A program made the translations under genes and the position numbers. The notes below the pieces were generated by a model, which was given only the letters and a program-made list of their open reading frames with translations, did not search any database and was not told the DNA's origin. This document shows, in pieces, positions 9,612 to 22,314 of a stretch of DNA of 64,000 nt. Each line of letters opens with the position of its first letter. Position 1 is the stretch's first letter. The DNA comes from Arcobacter siniprincipis (lineage in GTDB: Bacteria; Campylobacterota; Campylobacteria; Campylobacterales; Arcobacteraceae): the NCBI RefSeq assembly GCF_048571125.1, contig NZ_CP182343.1, forward strand, positions 2,356,001 to 2,420,000, read 5' to 3'.

Positions 9612-11132
9612 TTATACCAGTTTTGCACTTCTAATTATTTTATTTATACTCACTATATCAAAATCCATTCTTCTATCTTCATAAAGTGGTTTGATTATTT
9701 TTCTAATCTCATCGTGGATATTTTTAAGATATGGAGAAACCTCCCCCTCACCTCTAATATCAACAGCTTGAGCCATACCAATAAATGCAATTGAAAGCAT
9801 ATTATACAAATCTGGAATCATCTTTGCAAAATCATTAGCAGCAGTTGTTCCCATAGAGACTTTATCTTGATTTAATGATTCTGTTGGTCTTGAGTGAATA
9901 GAAGCAGCCGTTGTATTTTTTATAACATCAGCACTTAATGAGCTAAGACTTATTTGCATAGCTTTAAAGCCATGATAAAAAGGCTCAGGTGAAAGTTTTA
10001 AATTTTCACCTAATCCTCTATTAAATTTATGGTCAACTAAAAGGGCAAACTCTTTATCCAATAAATCAGCAAGATTTGCAGCACATATTTTTAAAGTATC
10101 CATAGCATGAGCTACATATCCACCATAAAAATTACCTGATGTATATATTTTTTTATTTTCTCCATCGATTAAGGGATTATCATTTACAGAATTTATCTCT
10201 GTTTCAACCCAGTTTTTAGAAATTATTAAATTATCTCTTATCACACCTAAAACTTGTGGAGCACATCTCATAGAGTATGTATCTTGAATATTTAAGTCAT
10301 TATCAGCAAAGAACTTATCATATCTATCATCTCTTCCATGAGTTAGTTTTGAACCTTGGATTTTATTTTTGATATTTTTTGCAGTTTGGATTTGTCCACT
10401 AAATGGTTTTGATTCATGTACAAAATCTTCCACAGGAGTATCATCCCCTAAAAGAACTTCAAACATACCTGCAACATATGATTCCATAGAATTTAGTATT
10501 ATTTCAAACTCTTCTATTGCATCGAGTGCTATTGCACTCATGATTGTAGTTCCATTCATGATTGCTAAGGCTTCTTTAGGTTTAAATTCATAAGCAGTAA
10601 TATTTAGCTCATTATAAACTTCCATTACATCTTTAATTTCGCCCTTATAATAAACTTCTCTTTCCCCTGCAATAACAGCTGCGATATATGATAAAGGAGT
10701 TAAATCACCACTAGCTCCAACTGATCCTTGAGAAGGAATAACAGGAATAATATCTTCTTTGATTAAAAGTTCTAATCTTTTTAGAAGTTCAACACTTACT
10801 CCTGATTTTGCTTTACTTAAAGAGATTGTTCTCATAATAACAGCATGTCTACAAACTTTATGAGATAAATTTACTCCAATACCACAACCATGAAATCTAA
10901 AAAGATTTTTTTGTAAAGTTTTGCTATCTTCATAACTTACATAGTTCTTTCCACTTGCCCCATATCCTGTTGTAATACCATAAATTGGTTTACCATCTTT
11001 TATCTCATTCATCAAAAAATCATGTGTATGATTTATATAATTCAAAAATACATTATCTTTTGAAATCTCAATATTAGAGGCTTTAGTAATTTCATCTAAT
11101 GTTATATATCTTTTATCTATTTGTAAATTCAT
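9612..11132 (-). CDS. HAL/TAL-family aromatic amino acid ammonia-lyase
   Basis: This 506-residue enzyme has the MIO cofactor triad Ala140-Ser141-Gly142 in GSVGASGDLTPLSY and the catalytic tyrosine region YGITTGYG at residues 51-58. It deaminates histidine, tyrosine or phenylalanine non-oxidatively. In a flexirubin/aryl-polyene context it would give a cinnamate or coumarate starter. By eye alignment the substrate-selectivity pair is Phe80-His81, different from His-Leu of Rhodobacter tyrosine ammonia-lyase and Ser-His of histidases, so the substrate is not settled. It overlaps the acyltransferase gene by 4 bp. Confidence 0.88.
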   Translation of the reverse strand: MNLQIDKRYITLDEITKASNIEISKDNVFLNYINHTHDFLMNEIKDGKPIYGITTGYGASGKNYVSYEDSKTLQKNLFRFHGCGIGVNLSHKVCRHAVIMRTISLSKAKSGVSVELLKRLELLIKEDIIPVIPSQGSVGASGDLTPLSYIAAVIAGEREVYYKGEIKDVMEVYNELNITAYEFKPKEALAIMNGTTIMSAIALDAIEEFEIILNSMESYVAGMFEVLLGDDTPVEDFVHESKPFSGQIQTAKNIKNKIQGSKLTHGRDDRYDKFFADNDLNIQDTYSMRCAPQVLGVIRDNLIISKNWVETEINSVNDNPLIDGENKKIYTSGNFYGGYVAHAMDTLKICAANLADLLDKEFALLVDHKFNRGLGENLKLSPEPFYHGFKAMQISLSSLSADVIKNTTAASIHSRPTESLNQDKVSMGTTAANDFAKMIPDLYNMLSIAFIGMAQAVDIRGEGEVSPYLKNIHDEIRKIIKPLYEDRRMDFDIVSINKIIRSAKLV

Positions 11133-11989
11133 TTACTCTCCCAAAAATTATAAAAATTAAACCACTGATTTGGATATTTTAATAAAATACCTTCAAATAA
11201 TTTAATATATTCTTTTATAGCTATATCGATAGCCTCGTTTTCTTTTAATCCAAAATTCAAATGTAACTCAGAAGTTTCAACTTTATATTTTTGCAATCCT
11301 ATATTTATTACAAAACAGCATAAGATTGGTGTCTTTGTTCTATATGAAATTTTAAATGGATTTTTATTAAAATATGCATCTTTATCAAAGAATTTTGTTT
11401 TATATTTATATTTATTACTTGTTGGTCTATCAGCCATTATTGCAATAATCTCATTATTAGAAATTGCATTTGCAATTTCAATAGAAACAGGAATTTGTCC
11501 CATTGATTGATCAATAATATGAATATTTGAAAGTTTATTTTCAATGCTATTTTCAATTTTCTTTATACTATCTAAAATAACTTCATGCATAACTATATTT
11601 ATTCTATTTTTAGTTACGGGATTACTAGAACTTGAAGCCCAACCCCCAAAGTGAGAAAACAACAAAATAGTTTTAGAATTCATTGTATTTAAAACTGTCT
11701 CTTTTTCTTCATAAATAAAATTATATGAAGTTGGATCATATTTAGAGATAAATCTATCTACAAGACAAATTGCAAACATTCTTAAATGTTCAAAATAAAC
11801 CCAATTATTAAATTCTAAACCTAATGTTTTATAATATTTTTTCAAAGAATATTTTACATTTGACGCAAATAAAAAATAAAAAAAACTTACAGGATACATT
11901 AAAAAATAAACAAACTTATACCCAAAAAGTTTATACAAATTAAATACAAGTTTTATACTCCAACCGCTTCCTCTTTGCTTAACAGTCAT
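11129..11989 (-). CDS. LpxL/HtrB-like lipid acyltransferase
   Basis: This 286-residue acyltransferase-fold protein has an N-terminal hydrophobic region (about residues 25-43) and the core histidine His113 in FSHFGGWASS. LpxL enzymes have a His-x4-Glu/Asp dyad; here the fifth position after His113 is Ala118, so either the acid is elsewhere or this belongs to a subfamily that lacks it. MADRPTSN (about residues 185-192) matches another conserved block. Aryl-polyene clusters use such enzymes to attach the polyene or a fatty acid to a lipid anchor. It ends 4 bp inside the ammonia-lyase gene and starts immediately after the glycosyltransferase. Confidence 0.75.
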   Translation of the reverse strand: MTVKQRGSGWSIKLVFNLYKLFGYKFVYFLMYPVSFFYFLFASNVKYSLKKYYKTLGLEFNNWVYFEHLRMFAICLVDRFISKYDPTSYNFIYEEKETVLNTMNSKTILLFSHFGGWASSSSNPVTKNRINIVMHEVILDSIKKIENSIENKLSNIHIIDQSMGQIPVSIEIANAISNNEIIAIMADRPTSNKYKYKTKFFDKDAYFNKNPFKISYRTKTPILCCFVINIGLQKYKVETSELHLNFGLKENEAIDIAIKEYIKLFEGILLKYPNQWFNFYNFWESK

Positions 11990-12694
11990 CTATTTGTATC
12001 TTTTCTTTAAAAAGAATTTAAAAGGTAAAAGCCGAATATGAACCATTACAATTGCTGCTGTGTCCCAGAATTTTTTAAAATGACTAACTCTTTCTTCGGG
12101 TGTTGGATAATAACAGTCAACTATTACTTCTCTTATTAATCTACCTTTCCATGCATGTTTCACTAAAACTTCCATTTCCCAATCAAATCTTGAAGTTTTG
12201 ATGTCTAAATCTAAAATTGAAATTGGATATAACCTAAAACCAGATAAAGAATCTTTTATCTCTTGTTCAGTATCCCAAGTTGCCCAAAAGTTACTAAACC
12301 AACGACCAAATTTAGAACCACTAGGTACATTATCTATCTCAAAATTTCTTGCACCAATTATAATTTGATTATCCCCATCACATTCATTTATAATTTTTTC
12401 TATTTGACTTGCTAAATGTTGTCCATCACCATCTAAACTAATAAAATATTTGTACCCTAATTCTTTTGCTTTCCTGGCACCTGTCAAGATTGCTTCACCT
12501 TTTCCCATATTTATCTGGTGTCTTAAAACAATTAAGTTTGAATTTTTATTTAACTTTTCTTCTATTGGATTATCATATCCATCATCAACAACTATTGTTT
12601 TAATATTATAAGATAATACATCATCAACAACTCTTTGTATTGTTGAATCATTATTATATGTAGGTATTACAACTATAATTTCACTAAATTTCAT
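11990..12694 (-). CDS. Family 2 glycosyltransferase
   Basis: This 234-residue GT-A fold enzyme starts with VVIPTYNNDSTI, has VVDDG near residue 37, and has the DXD-type SLDGDGQHL for metal and nucleotide-sugar binding. It resembles the dolichol-phosphate-mannose-synthase-like enzymes of aryl-polyene clusters. These are thought to place a sugar in the lipid head group that carries the polyene. There are no obvious C-terminal membrane helices. It overlaps the dehydratase gene by 11 bp and touches the acyltransferase gene. Confidence 0.85.
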   Translation of the reverse strand: MKFSEIIVVIPTYNNDSTIQRVVDDVLSYNIKTIVVDDGYDNPIEEKLNKNSNLIVLRHQINMGKGEAILTGARKAKELGYKYFISLDGDGQHLASQIEKIINECDGDNQIIIGARNFEIDNVPSGSKFGRWFSNFWATWDTEQEIKDSLSGFRLYPISILDLDIKTSRFDWEMEVLVKHAWKGRLIREVIVDCYYPTPEERVSHFKKFWDTAAIVMVHIRLLPFKFFLKKRYK

Positions 12695-13001
12695 AGATTA
12701 TTTCACTTATTTTCTTATTTTCATTTTTTATTATTATTTTATATTTGGACACATTTACACAAGTAATATAATATTCAATTATCTCTTCAGGTTTTATAAT
12801 TGACAAAAATTTTGCTTTTGAAATACTGCTAATTTCATGATTTAATATATCTGAGATAATATCAATTTGCATAAATCCAGGCAGAATTTCGTTTTGAGGA
12901 AAATGTGCTTTAAATACGGGATGTTCTTTTTTTGCCAGTTTAACTTTGTAATAGTTTTCTGATTTTTCTAGAACTTCAAATAAATTCTTAAATAACTTCA
13001 C
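12684..13001 (-). CDS. Hot-dog fold 3-hydroxyacyl-ACP dehydratase (FabA/FabZ-like, ApeI-type)
   Basis: This 105-residue single hot-dog domain has His33 in KAHFPQNEILPGFMQID and Asp47 fourteen residues later. That is the spacing of the catalytic His and Glu/Asp in FabZ (Glu) and FabA (Asp). It would remove water from the 3-hydroxyacyl-ACP to give the trans double bond of the polyene. It is the first gene of the long minus-strand operon and overlaps the glycosyltransferase gene by 11 bp. A second, different dehydratase is encoded at 15119. Confidence 0.75.
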   Translation of the reverse strand: MKLFKNLFEVLEKSENYYKVKLAKKEHPVFKAHFPQNEILPGFMQIDIISDILNHEISSISKAKFLSIIKPEEIIEYYITCVNVSKYKIIIKNENKKISEIIYEI

Positions 13002-13127
13002 TATGATTTTCTTTCTATATGTATTCGTTATTGTACAAAATAATTTATTAAAAGATAATTTATAAGATGATTAAAAGATGAAAAACAGTACTATTTCAAA
13101 AGATTATTTACAAGGTTAAGATAAAAT
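13002..13127. promoter_or_regulatory. Divergent promoter region of the aryl-polyene cluster
   Basis: These 126 bases separate the divergent minus and plus operons and must hold both promoters. The region is very AT-rich. On the plus strand a TAAGATAAAAT stretch and an AAGG lie just before the ACP start. On the minus strand TTGTAC and TATAGA are possible but unconvincing promoter boxes. I see no clear operator palindrome and no regulator gene in the cluster. Confidence 0.4.
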
Positions 13128-13379
13128 ATGATAACTATTAATGAGTTTAAAGAAGTACTAATTGAAGGTCTAAATTTAGAAGACTTTACAATTGATGACA
13201 TCGAAGATGATGCACCTTTATTTGGAGAAGATGGGATAGGATTAGATTCTGTTGATTCAATTGAATTAGTTTTAATTATCGAAAAAGAATATGGTGTAAA
13301 AATAAGTAATACTGAACAATATCAAGATATTTTTGCATCTGTATCTAGTTTATTAAACTATATTAATGAAAATAAATAA
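13128..13379 (+). CDS. Acyl carrier protein (right cassette)
   Basis: This is an 83-residue carrier protein with the phosphopantetheine serine at Ser41 in GIGLDSVDSIELVL. It is the first gene of the plus-strand operon and overlaps the ketosynthase gene by 14 bp, so the two are translated together. Aryl-polyene systems typically use two ACPs, and this cluster has the other at 2249. AAGG lies 12 bases before the ATG, somewhat far for a ribosome binding site. Confidence 0.9.
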   Translation: MITINEFKEVLIEGLNLEDFTIDDIEDDAPLFGEDGIGLDSVDSIELVLIIEKEYGVKISNTEQYQDIFASVSSLLNYINENK

Positions 13380-14481
13380 TAAAGCCTATATAAATTATTT
13401 TGATTCAATTTCTTGTGCAGGAAATAATTCAGAAGAGTTATTTAAGTCAATTTGTTTAGAGAAGAATACCATTGCAATAAATTCTACCTATGTTAAAGAA
13501 AGAAGTGTTGCAATTGGACAAATACAAAAAGATAAAGATTTAAATATTATTTTAAAAGAAAGATGTGATAAATTATTAGATATAACAAAGTTAATTAATT
13601 TTTCAAATACTCTTTTATTAATTGGTTCTTCTGTTGGAGGAATGAATGAAACAGAAAAACTTTTTTTCAAAAATAAAAATTACAAAAAAATCAATCCAAA
13701 AAAACATCCTGTTGATGCTATAGCATACTTTTTAAAGCAAAATTATAAATTCCTAGATGACATATCTTTTTCTACAGCATGTACTTCAAGTGCAAATGCT
13801 TTAGGCTATGCAAAAGAAGTAATTTCAAAAGGTATATATGAAAATGTATTAGTTATTGGAATAGATGCATTATCTTTTACCACTGTTTGTGGATTTTCAG
13901 CATTAAGTGTTTTATCATCAAACCCATGCACCCCTTTTGATAAAAATAGAGAAGGTATGAATGTAGCTGAAGGTTTTGGAATTTTATTATTACAAAATAA
14001 AAAAGAAAAGAATTCTATAGAACTATGTGGAGTTGGATACAGTTCAGACTCTCACCATATGACACAACCACACCCAGAAGGATTAGGGGCAAAAAAAGCA
14101 ATGGAAAATGCTTTAAAAAGTGCGAATTTACATATAAATGATATCTCATACATAAATGCTCATGGTACAGGAACTTATGCCAATGATTTTTCTGAATTAA
14201 ATGCAATAAAATCTTTGTTTACTGATATAAAACCAAAAGTTAGTTCAACAAAGTCAATAACAGGGCATACATTAGGAGCTGCGGGGGCTATAGAAGCAAT
14301 TATATCTTGTATGGTTTTAAAAGAACAAATTATTCCTTCAAATAAAGGCTTAAAAGAAATAGAAATAGATGATATAAATTATTCTTTTGAAACTACTTCA
14401 TCTAAAGTTAATTATGTACTTAGTAATTCTTTTGCCTTTGGTGGAAATAATACTTCATTAATTTTTGGACTTGTTAAATGA
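13366..14481 (+). CDS. Beta-ketoacyl-ACP synthase (KS of the KS/CLF pair)
   Basis: This 371-residue FabF-like condensing enzyme has a complete triad: Cys139 in STACTSSANAL, His266 in NAHGTGT and His301 in SITGHTLGAAGA. The start overlaps the ACP end and the stop overlaps the next gene by 4 bp (ATGA). The next gene is a half-length, Cys-less KS relative, an arrangement that matches the ketosynthase/chain-length-factor heterodimer of aryl-polyene synthases (ApeO/ApeC in the characterised systems). It is the best candidate for iterative chain extension. Confidence 0.9.
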   Translation: MKINNKAYINYFDSISCAGNNSEELFKSICLEKNTIAINSTYVKERSVAIGQIQKDKDLNIILKERCDKLLDITKLINFSNTLLLIGSSVGGMNETEKLFFKNKNYKKINPKKHPVDAIAYFLKQNYKFLDDISFSTACTSSANALGYAKEVISKGIYENVLVIGIDALSFTTVCGFSALSVLSSNPCTPFDKNREGMNVAEGFGILLLQNKKEKNSIELCGVGYSSDSHHMTQPHPEGLGAKKAMENALKSANLHINDISYINAHGTGTYANDFSELNAIKSLFTDIKPKVSSTKSITGHTLGAAGAIEAIISCMVLKEQIIPSNKGLKEIEIDDINYSFETTSSKVNYVLSNSFAFGGNNTSLIFGLVK

Positions 14482-15119
14482 AAATAAATTTAGAAATAAT
14501 AGATGCTTCACATATTTTTGCAGAAAAAGAAATTGCTAATTTAAAGACAAAAGAATTAGTTCCTAAAATGATAATAAGAAGAAGACTAACAAGAGCTTCA
14601 AAACTTGTACTTGAACTTATTTCAAATGTAAACTTCAAAGATGGAAGAATAATATTTGGAACATCATATGGTGAATTATTATCAACATCAAAGATATTAA
14701 ATGCAATATCAAATAATGAGATTTTATCTCCTACAGATTTTCAAAATTCTGTTTATAATACACCTGTATCTTATGCTTCTATATTATCAAATAATACTAA
14801 TGAAATTTTAACAGTTTCAGCAGGAGAAGAAACTTCTTTAAAAGTTTTAAAAGTAGGTGCAGTAAAAGCTTTAGACAGTGACGAGATATTATTAGTTTGT
14901 GCAGAAACATTAGATATAGATAACATAGAAGAAGTAAATAACTGTATCAAGTATTTAGAAAGTGCTGTTGCACTAAAAGTTAAAATTACAAAAGAACAAG
15001 CAACAATAGATTTTATAAATATACAAAATGATGAATATCCAAAATCAATAGAACATATGATTCATATCTCAAAATTTTTTAAAAAAAATGAAAAAAATAT
15101 AATAGAAGTCAATATCTAA
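14478..15119 (+). CDS. Chain-length-factor-like ketosynthase partner
   Basis: This 213-residue protein resembles the N-terminal half of ketosynthases (GTSYGELLSTSKILNAI and the later VSYASILSNN). At the active-site position it reads TVSAGEETSLKVL, with no Cys. Proteins of this length annotated as beta-ketoacyl synthase N-terminal domain are the chain-length factors of aryl-polyene clusters and act as a non-catalytic dimer partner that sets product length. It overlaps the KS gene by 4 bp, and its stop shares one base with the next start. Confidence 0.75.
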   Translation: MKINLEIIDASHIFAEKEIANLKTKELVPKMIIRRRLTRASKLVLELISNVNFKDGRIIFGTSYGELLSTSKILNAISNNEILSPTDFQNSVYNTPVSYASILSNNTNEILTVSAGEETSLKVLKVGAVKALDSDEILLVCAETLDIDNIEEVNNCIKYLESAVALKVKITKEQATIDFINIQNDEYPKSIEHMIHISKFFKKNEKNIIEVNI

Positions 15120-15472
15120 TGAATTTACCACATCAAGCACCTATACGATTTGCTAAAGAAATCATAGATAAAGGTGAAAATTTCTTTATTATAAAATGTT
15201 CTTTTCCTTATATTCCAACACTACCAATGATAAGTGAAGCAGCAGCACAAAGTAGTGCAGCATTTGCACAAGATAATAAAGAACCAATAATAGGTTTTTT
15301 AGTTTCATTAAAAAATATAGAAAAAATATCTGAATTCACAAAAGAAGATTATCAAATAATAATATCAAAATCTTTTAATTTTGGAAATATGACTGAATAC
15401 AAATTTGAAGTATCTGATGAATATACAATTTATGCAAAAGGTGAGTTAACAATAGCCTTTAAAACTAATTAA
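15119..15472 (+). CDS. Hot-dog fold dehydratase (ApeP-type)
   Basis: This 117-residue protein begins MNLPHQAPIRF and has SEAAAQSSAAFAQ at residues 39-51, the layout of the aryl-polyene ApeP-like dehydratases, in which His5 and Glu40 are the expected catalytic pair. It would dehydrate 3-hydroxyacyl intermediates, probably with a chain-length preference different from the enzyme at 12684. Its start is coupled to the CLF stop at base 15119. Confidence 0.78.
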   Translation: MNLPHQAPIRFAKEIIDKGENFFIIKCSFPYIPTLPMISEAAAQSSAAFAQDNKEPIIGFLVSLKNIEKISEFTKEDYQIIISKSFNFGNMTEYKFEVSDEYTIYAKGELTIAFKTN

Positions 15473-15481
15473 AAGAGAAGT

Positions 15482-16555
15482 ATGAAAGATTTTTTTAAAA
15501 ACAATGATAAAATAACTGCATTGGAAGCTCAAAATGAAGCTCAAAAGATAGCTTTTGCACCAATTATTTTTCAAGTAATAAGAACTATGAGAGATTTAAA
15601 ATTATTAGAAATATTGGCAAATAATAAAGATGGATTAACATATGAAGAGTTAATAGAAAAAAGTCATTTGAGTAAATATGCAATACAATTATTATGTGAG
15701 ACAGCATTAAGTGCTAATGTAGTTTCAATAGTAGATGAAAAAGTATATTTAACAAAGATTGGTTTTTTCATTCATAGTGATAAAATGACTAATACTAATA
15801 TGAACTACAATCATCATGTTAATTATTTAGGATTATTTTATTTAGAGGAATCAATAAAGAGTGGGAAAGCAGAAGGCTTAAAAGTATTTAGTGAAGAGGA
15901 TACAATCTACCCTGCACTTTCAACCCTACCACAAAAAGCAAAAGATTCTTGGTTTGAATTTGATCACATGTATTCTGATTCTGGATTTCCAAAGGCAATA
16001 AAAATATTAGAAAAACTAAATCCTAAATCAATACTTGACATAGGAGGAAACACTGGTAAGTTCGCAATACAATTTGCACAAAATAATCCAAATACTAATA
16101 TAACAATAATGGATTTACCACAACAAGTAAAACTAGCAAAACAAAATATATATGAAAATGATATAACAAATATTTCAACATATGAAGCAAATATTTTAAA
16201 AGAAGAAACTGTTATTCCAAAAAATTTTGATATAGTTTGGATGAGTCAATTTCTAGATTGTTTTAAAGAAGAACAAATTATAAATATATTAGAAAAGATT
16301 ACAAAATCAATTGATAAGAATAATCAAGTTTGTATAATGGAACCATTTTGGGATAGGCAAAATAATGAAACAGCAGCATATTGCGTAATAAATACATCAC
16401 CATACTTTACAGCTATGGCAAATGGATATAGTAAAATGTTTAAATATACAGACTTTGAAAAACTATTATTAAAAGCAGGATTAGAAGTAATTGAAACAAT
16501 AGATGATATAGGCTTATGTCAGACACTTATACGGTGTAAAAAGAAGATAAATTAA
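15482..16555 (+). CDS. SAM-dependent O-methyltransferase-like protein
   Basis: This 357-residue class I methyltransferase has an N-terminal winged-helix dimerisation domain (residues 20-100) and a SAM-binding motif I ILDIGGNTG at 184-192, followed by the acidic IMDLPQQ. The layout is that of plant-caffeate or hydroxyneurosporene-type O-methyltransferases. Methyltransferases that decorate the aromatic head group are common in aryl-polyene clusters. It is the last gene of the plus operon, 9 bp after the dehydratase, with AGAGAAG as ribosome binding site. The stop is 12 bp from the tRNA-Thr gene. Confidence 0.82.
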   Translation: MKDFFKNNDKITALEAQNEAQKIAFAPIIFQVIRTMRDLKLLEILANNKDGLTYEELIEKSHLSKYAIQLLCETALSANVVSIVDEKVYLTKIGFFIHSDKMTNTNMNYNHHVNYLGLFYLEESIKSGKAEGLKVFSEEDTIYPALSTLPQKAKDSWFEFDHMYSDSGFPKAIKILEKLNPKSILDIGGNTGKFAIQFAQNNPNTNITIMDLPQQVKLAKQNIYENDITNISTYEANILKEETVIPKNFDIVWMSQFLDCFKEEQIINILEKITKSIDKNNQVCIMEPFWDRQNNETAAYCVINTSPYFTAMANGYSKMFKYTDFEKLLLKAGLEVIETIDDIGLCQTLIRCKKKIN

Positions 16556-16567
16556 AACTAAGATAAA

Positions 16568-16643
16568 TGGTGCTCACAGTGGGAATCGAACCTACAACCT
16601 CTTGCTTACCATGCAATTGCTCTACCGTTGGAGCTATGCGAGC
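16568..16643 (-). tRNA. tRNA-Thr (anticodon GGT)
   Basis: The complement folds as a tRNA of 76 nt. Acceptor stem GCTCGCA pairs with TGTGAGC (one G-U), the D arm is GCTCCAACGGTAGAGC, the anticodon loop ATGGTAA gives GGT, and the T arm is GTAGGTTCGATTCCCAC. Discriminator is A and CCA is encoded. A TATAAT lies about 20 bp upstream (GGTATAATTATT), so it may have its own promoter, being downstream of the rRNA terminator. Confidence 0.93.
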
Positions 16644-16777
16644 TAATTATAGTGAATAATTATACCTGACCGAAGGGAATAAATCGTGCTACAGGTAATA
16701 GTGAATAATATTGGCACCTAAAAGTAGAAAATAAATTTTAGCACGAATAATATTATAATATTCAGTAAAAAAGGTGC

Positions 16778-16827
16778 AAAAAAAAAGCTCAGTGCTAAAA
16801 AGACGATGTCTAAATAGAACTAAGCTT
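16778..16827 (-). terminator. Rho-independent terminator of the rRNA operon
   Basis: Read on the minus strand, AAGCTTAGT pairs with ACTGAGCTT (9 bp, one G-U) around a loop of about 25 bases and is followed by a run of nine or ten T. It lies 17 bp beyond the 5S gene. Confidence 0.7.
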
Positions 16828-16843
16828 AAAAATTACTCAAGAG

Positions 16844-16957
16844 TTGGCGACGACTTACGTTTCCACAAGGGGACCCTGCAGTATTATCAGCGATGAAGTG
16901 CTTGACTTCCGGGTTCGGAATGGAGCCGGGTATTTCCACTTCTCAATAATCACCAAC
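16844..16957 (-). rRNA. rrf: 5S ribosomal RNA
   Basis: The complement has the usual 5S features, including GTTGGTG at the 5' end paired with CGCCAAC at the 3' end, and the conserved CCCGGAAGTCAAGC block. About 114 nt, ends estimated by eye. It is the last gene of the rRNA operon. Confidence 0.93.
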
Positions 16958-17092
16958 AAAGTTGAGTATTAAAAGCAAAGAATGCTCTTAATACTCAACT
17001 CAATTGTCTTGAGTGTATATTAATGTTAAAGTCTTTTACACAACTTTTATTAAGTATGTACTTAATAAGATAGTAAACCAAGAAATATATAA

Positions 17093-20005
<2,913 letters not shown>

Positions 20006-20283
20006 ATTTGTATAACTATATTTCTATAGTTACCTTTTTGATAATTATTCCTTGGCTACTATCTTATTAAATACAATATTTAATAAAACAGTAATTGTGT
20101 GTTTAAATTGTTTTCTATTTTGTATTAAAATAAATCTCTTTATTCTAATTCGAAAAAATTTTAAAGACTTTAACATTAAATTTTTAAATAACATTTAGGA
20201 TAAATCCTAATATTAATACTTCTCTTAAGTACTAATATTAAAATTTACTAATTTCTATTCTACTTTGGTTTAGGTGCTAATGT

Positions 20284-20359
20284 TGGTGGAGAATAGCGGG
20301 ATCGAACCGCTGACCTCCTGCGTGCAAGGCAGGCGCTCTCCCAGCTGAGCTAATTCCCC
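20284..20359 (-). tRNA. tRNA-Ala (anticodon TGC)
   Basis: The complement begins GGGGAATTAGCTCAGC, has the anticodon stem-loop CCTGCCTTGCACGCAGG with TGC, and ends TTCTCCACCA with an encoded CCA. It lies in the 16S-23S spacer. Confidence 0.97.
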
Positions 20360-20381
20360 AACAAAGATTATCTTCTTCTCA

Positions 20382-20458
20382 TGGTGGGCCTACCAGGACT
20401 TGAACCTGGGACCTCACGATTATCAGTCGAGCGCTCTAGCCAGCTGAGCTATAGGCCC
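20382..20458 (-). tRNA. tRNA-Ile (anticodon GAT)
   Basis: The complement begins GGGCCTATAGCTCAGC, has anticodon loop CTGATAA with GAT, and ends TAGGCCCACCA with an encoded CCA. It is 22 bp upstream of tRNA-Ala in the 16S-23S spacer, the usual order. Confidence 0.97.
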
Positions 20459-20570
20459 ATTCTTCACCTATTATTTTCAATAACCTTTACAAACCGAATA
20501 TGATATTGGATATTTACCCATTTTATTTTATTTCTTGAGATTAGAAACGAATCTAATCTCATTACTCTGA

Positions 20571-22088
<1,518 letters not shown>

Positions 22089-22263
22089 TTTAGTTTAATC
22101 ATGACTAGTGTCTAACTCTTTTATCTAATCTTCCTAAAAAGATTAATTGCAATTGTTTACTGACATTACTCATTGTTTTTTTAATAGACGAGAATTGTAT
22201 AAATTCTCTTGTTTTATATCATATTCGGTTTATAAAAGTTACTTACTTCTTAAAACCGTAGTT

Positions 22264-22275
22264 TGTTAAAGAACA
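22264..22275 (-). promoter_or_regulatory. boxA antitermination site in the rRNA leader
   Basis: The complement reads TGTTCTTTAACA, one mismatch from the bacterial boxA TGCTCTTTAACA bound by NusB/NusE. It sits about 40 nt after the predicted start of the rRNA transcript. Confidence 0.7.
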
Positions 22276-22314
22276 TCAACCCTTTGCGACGTTTGTCACT
22301 CAAATTGGACGGGA

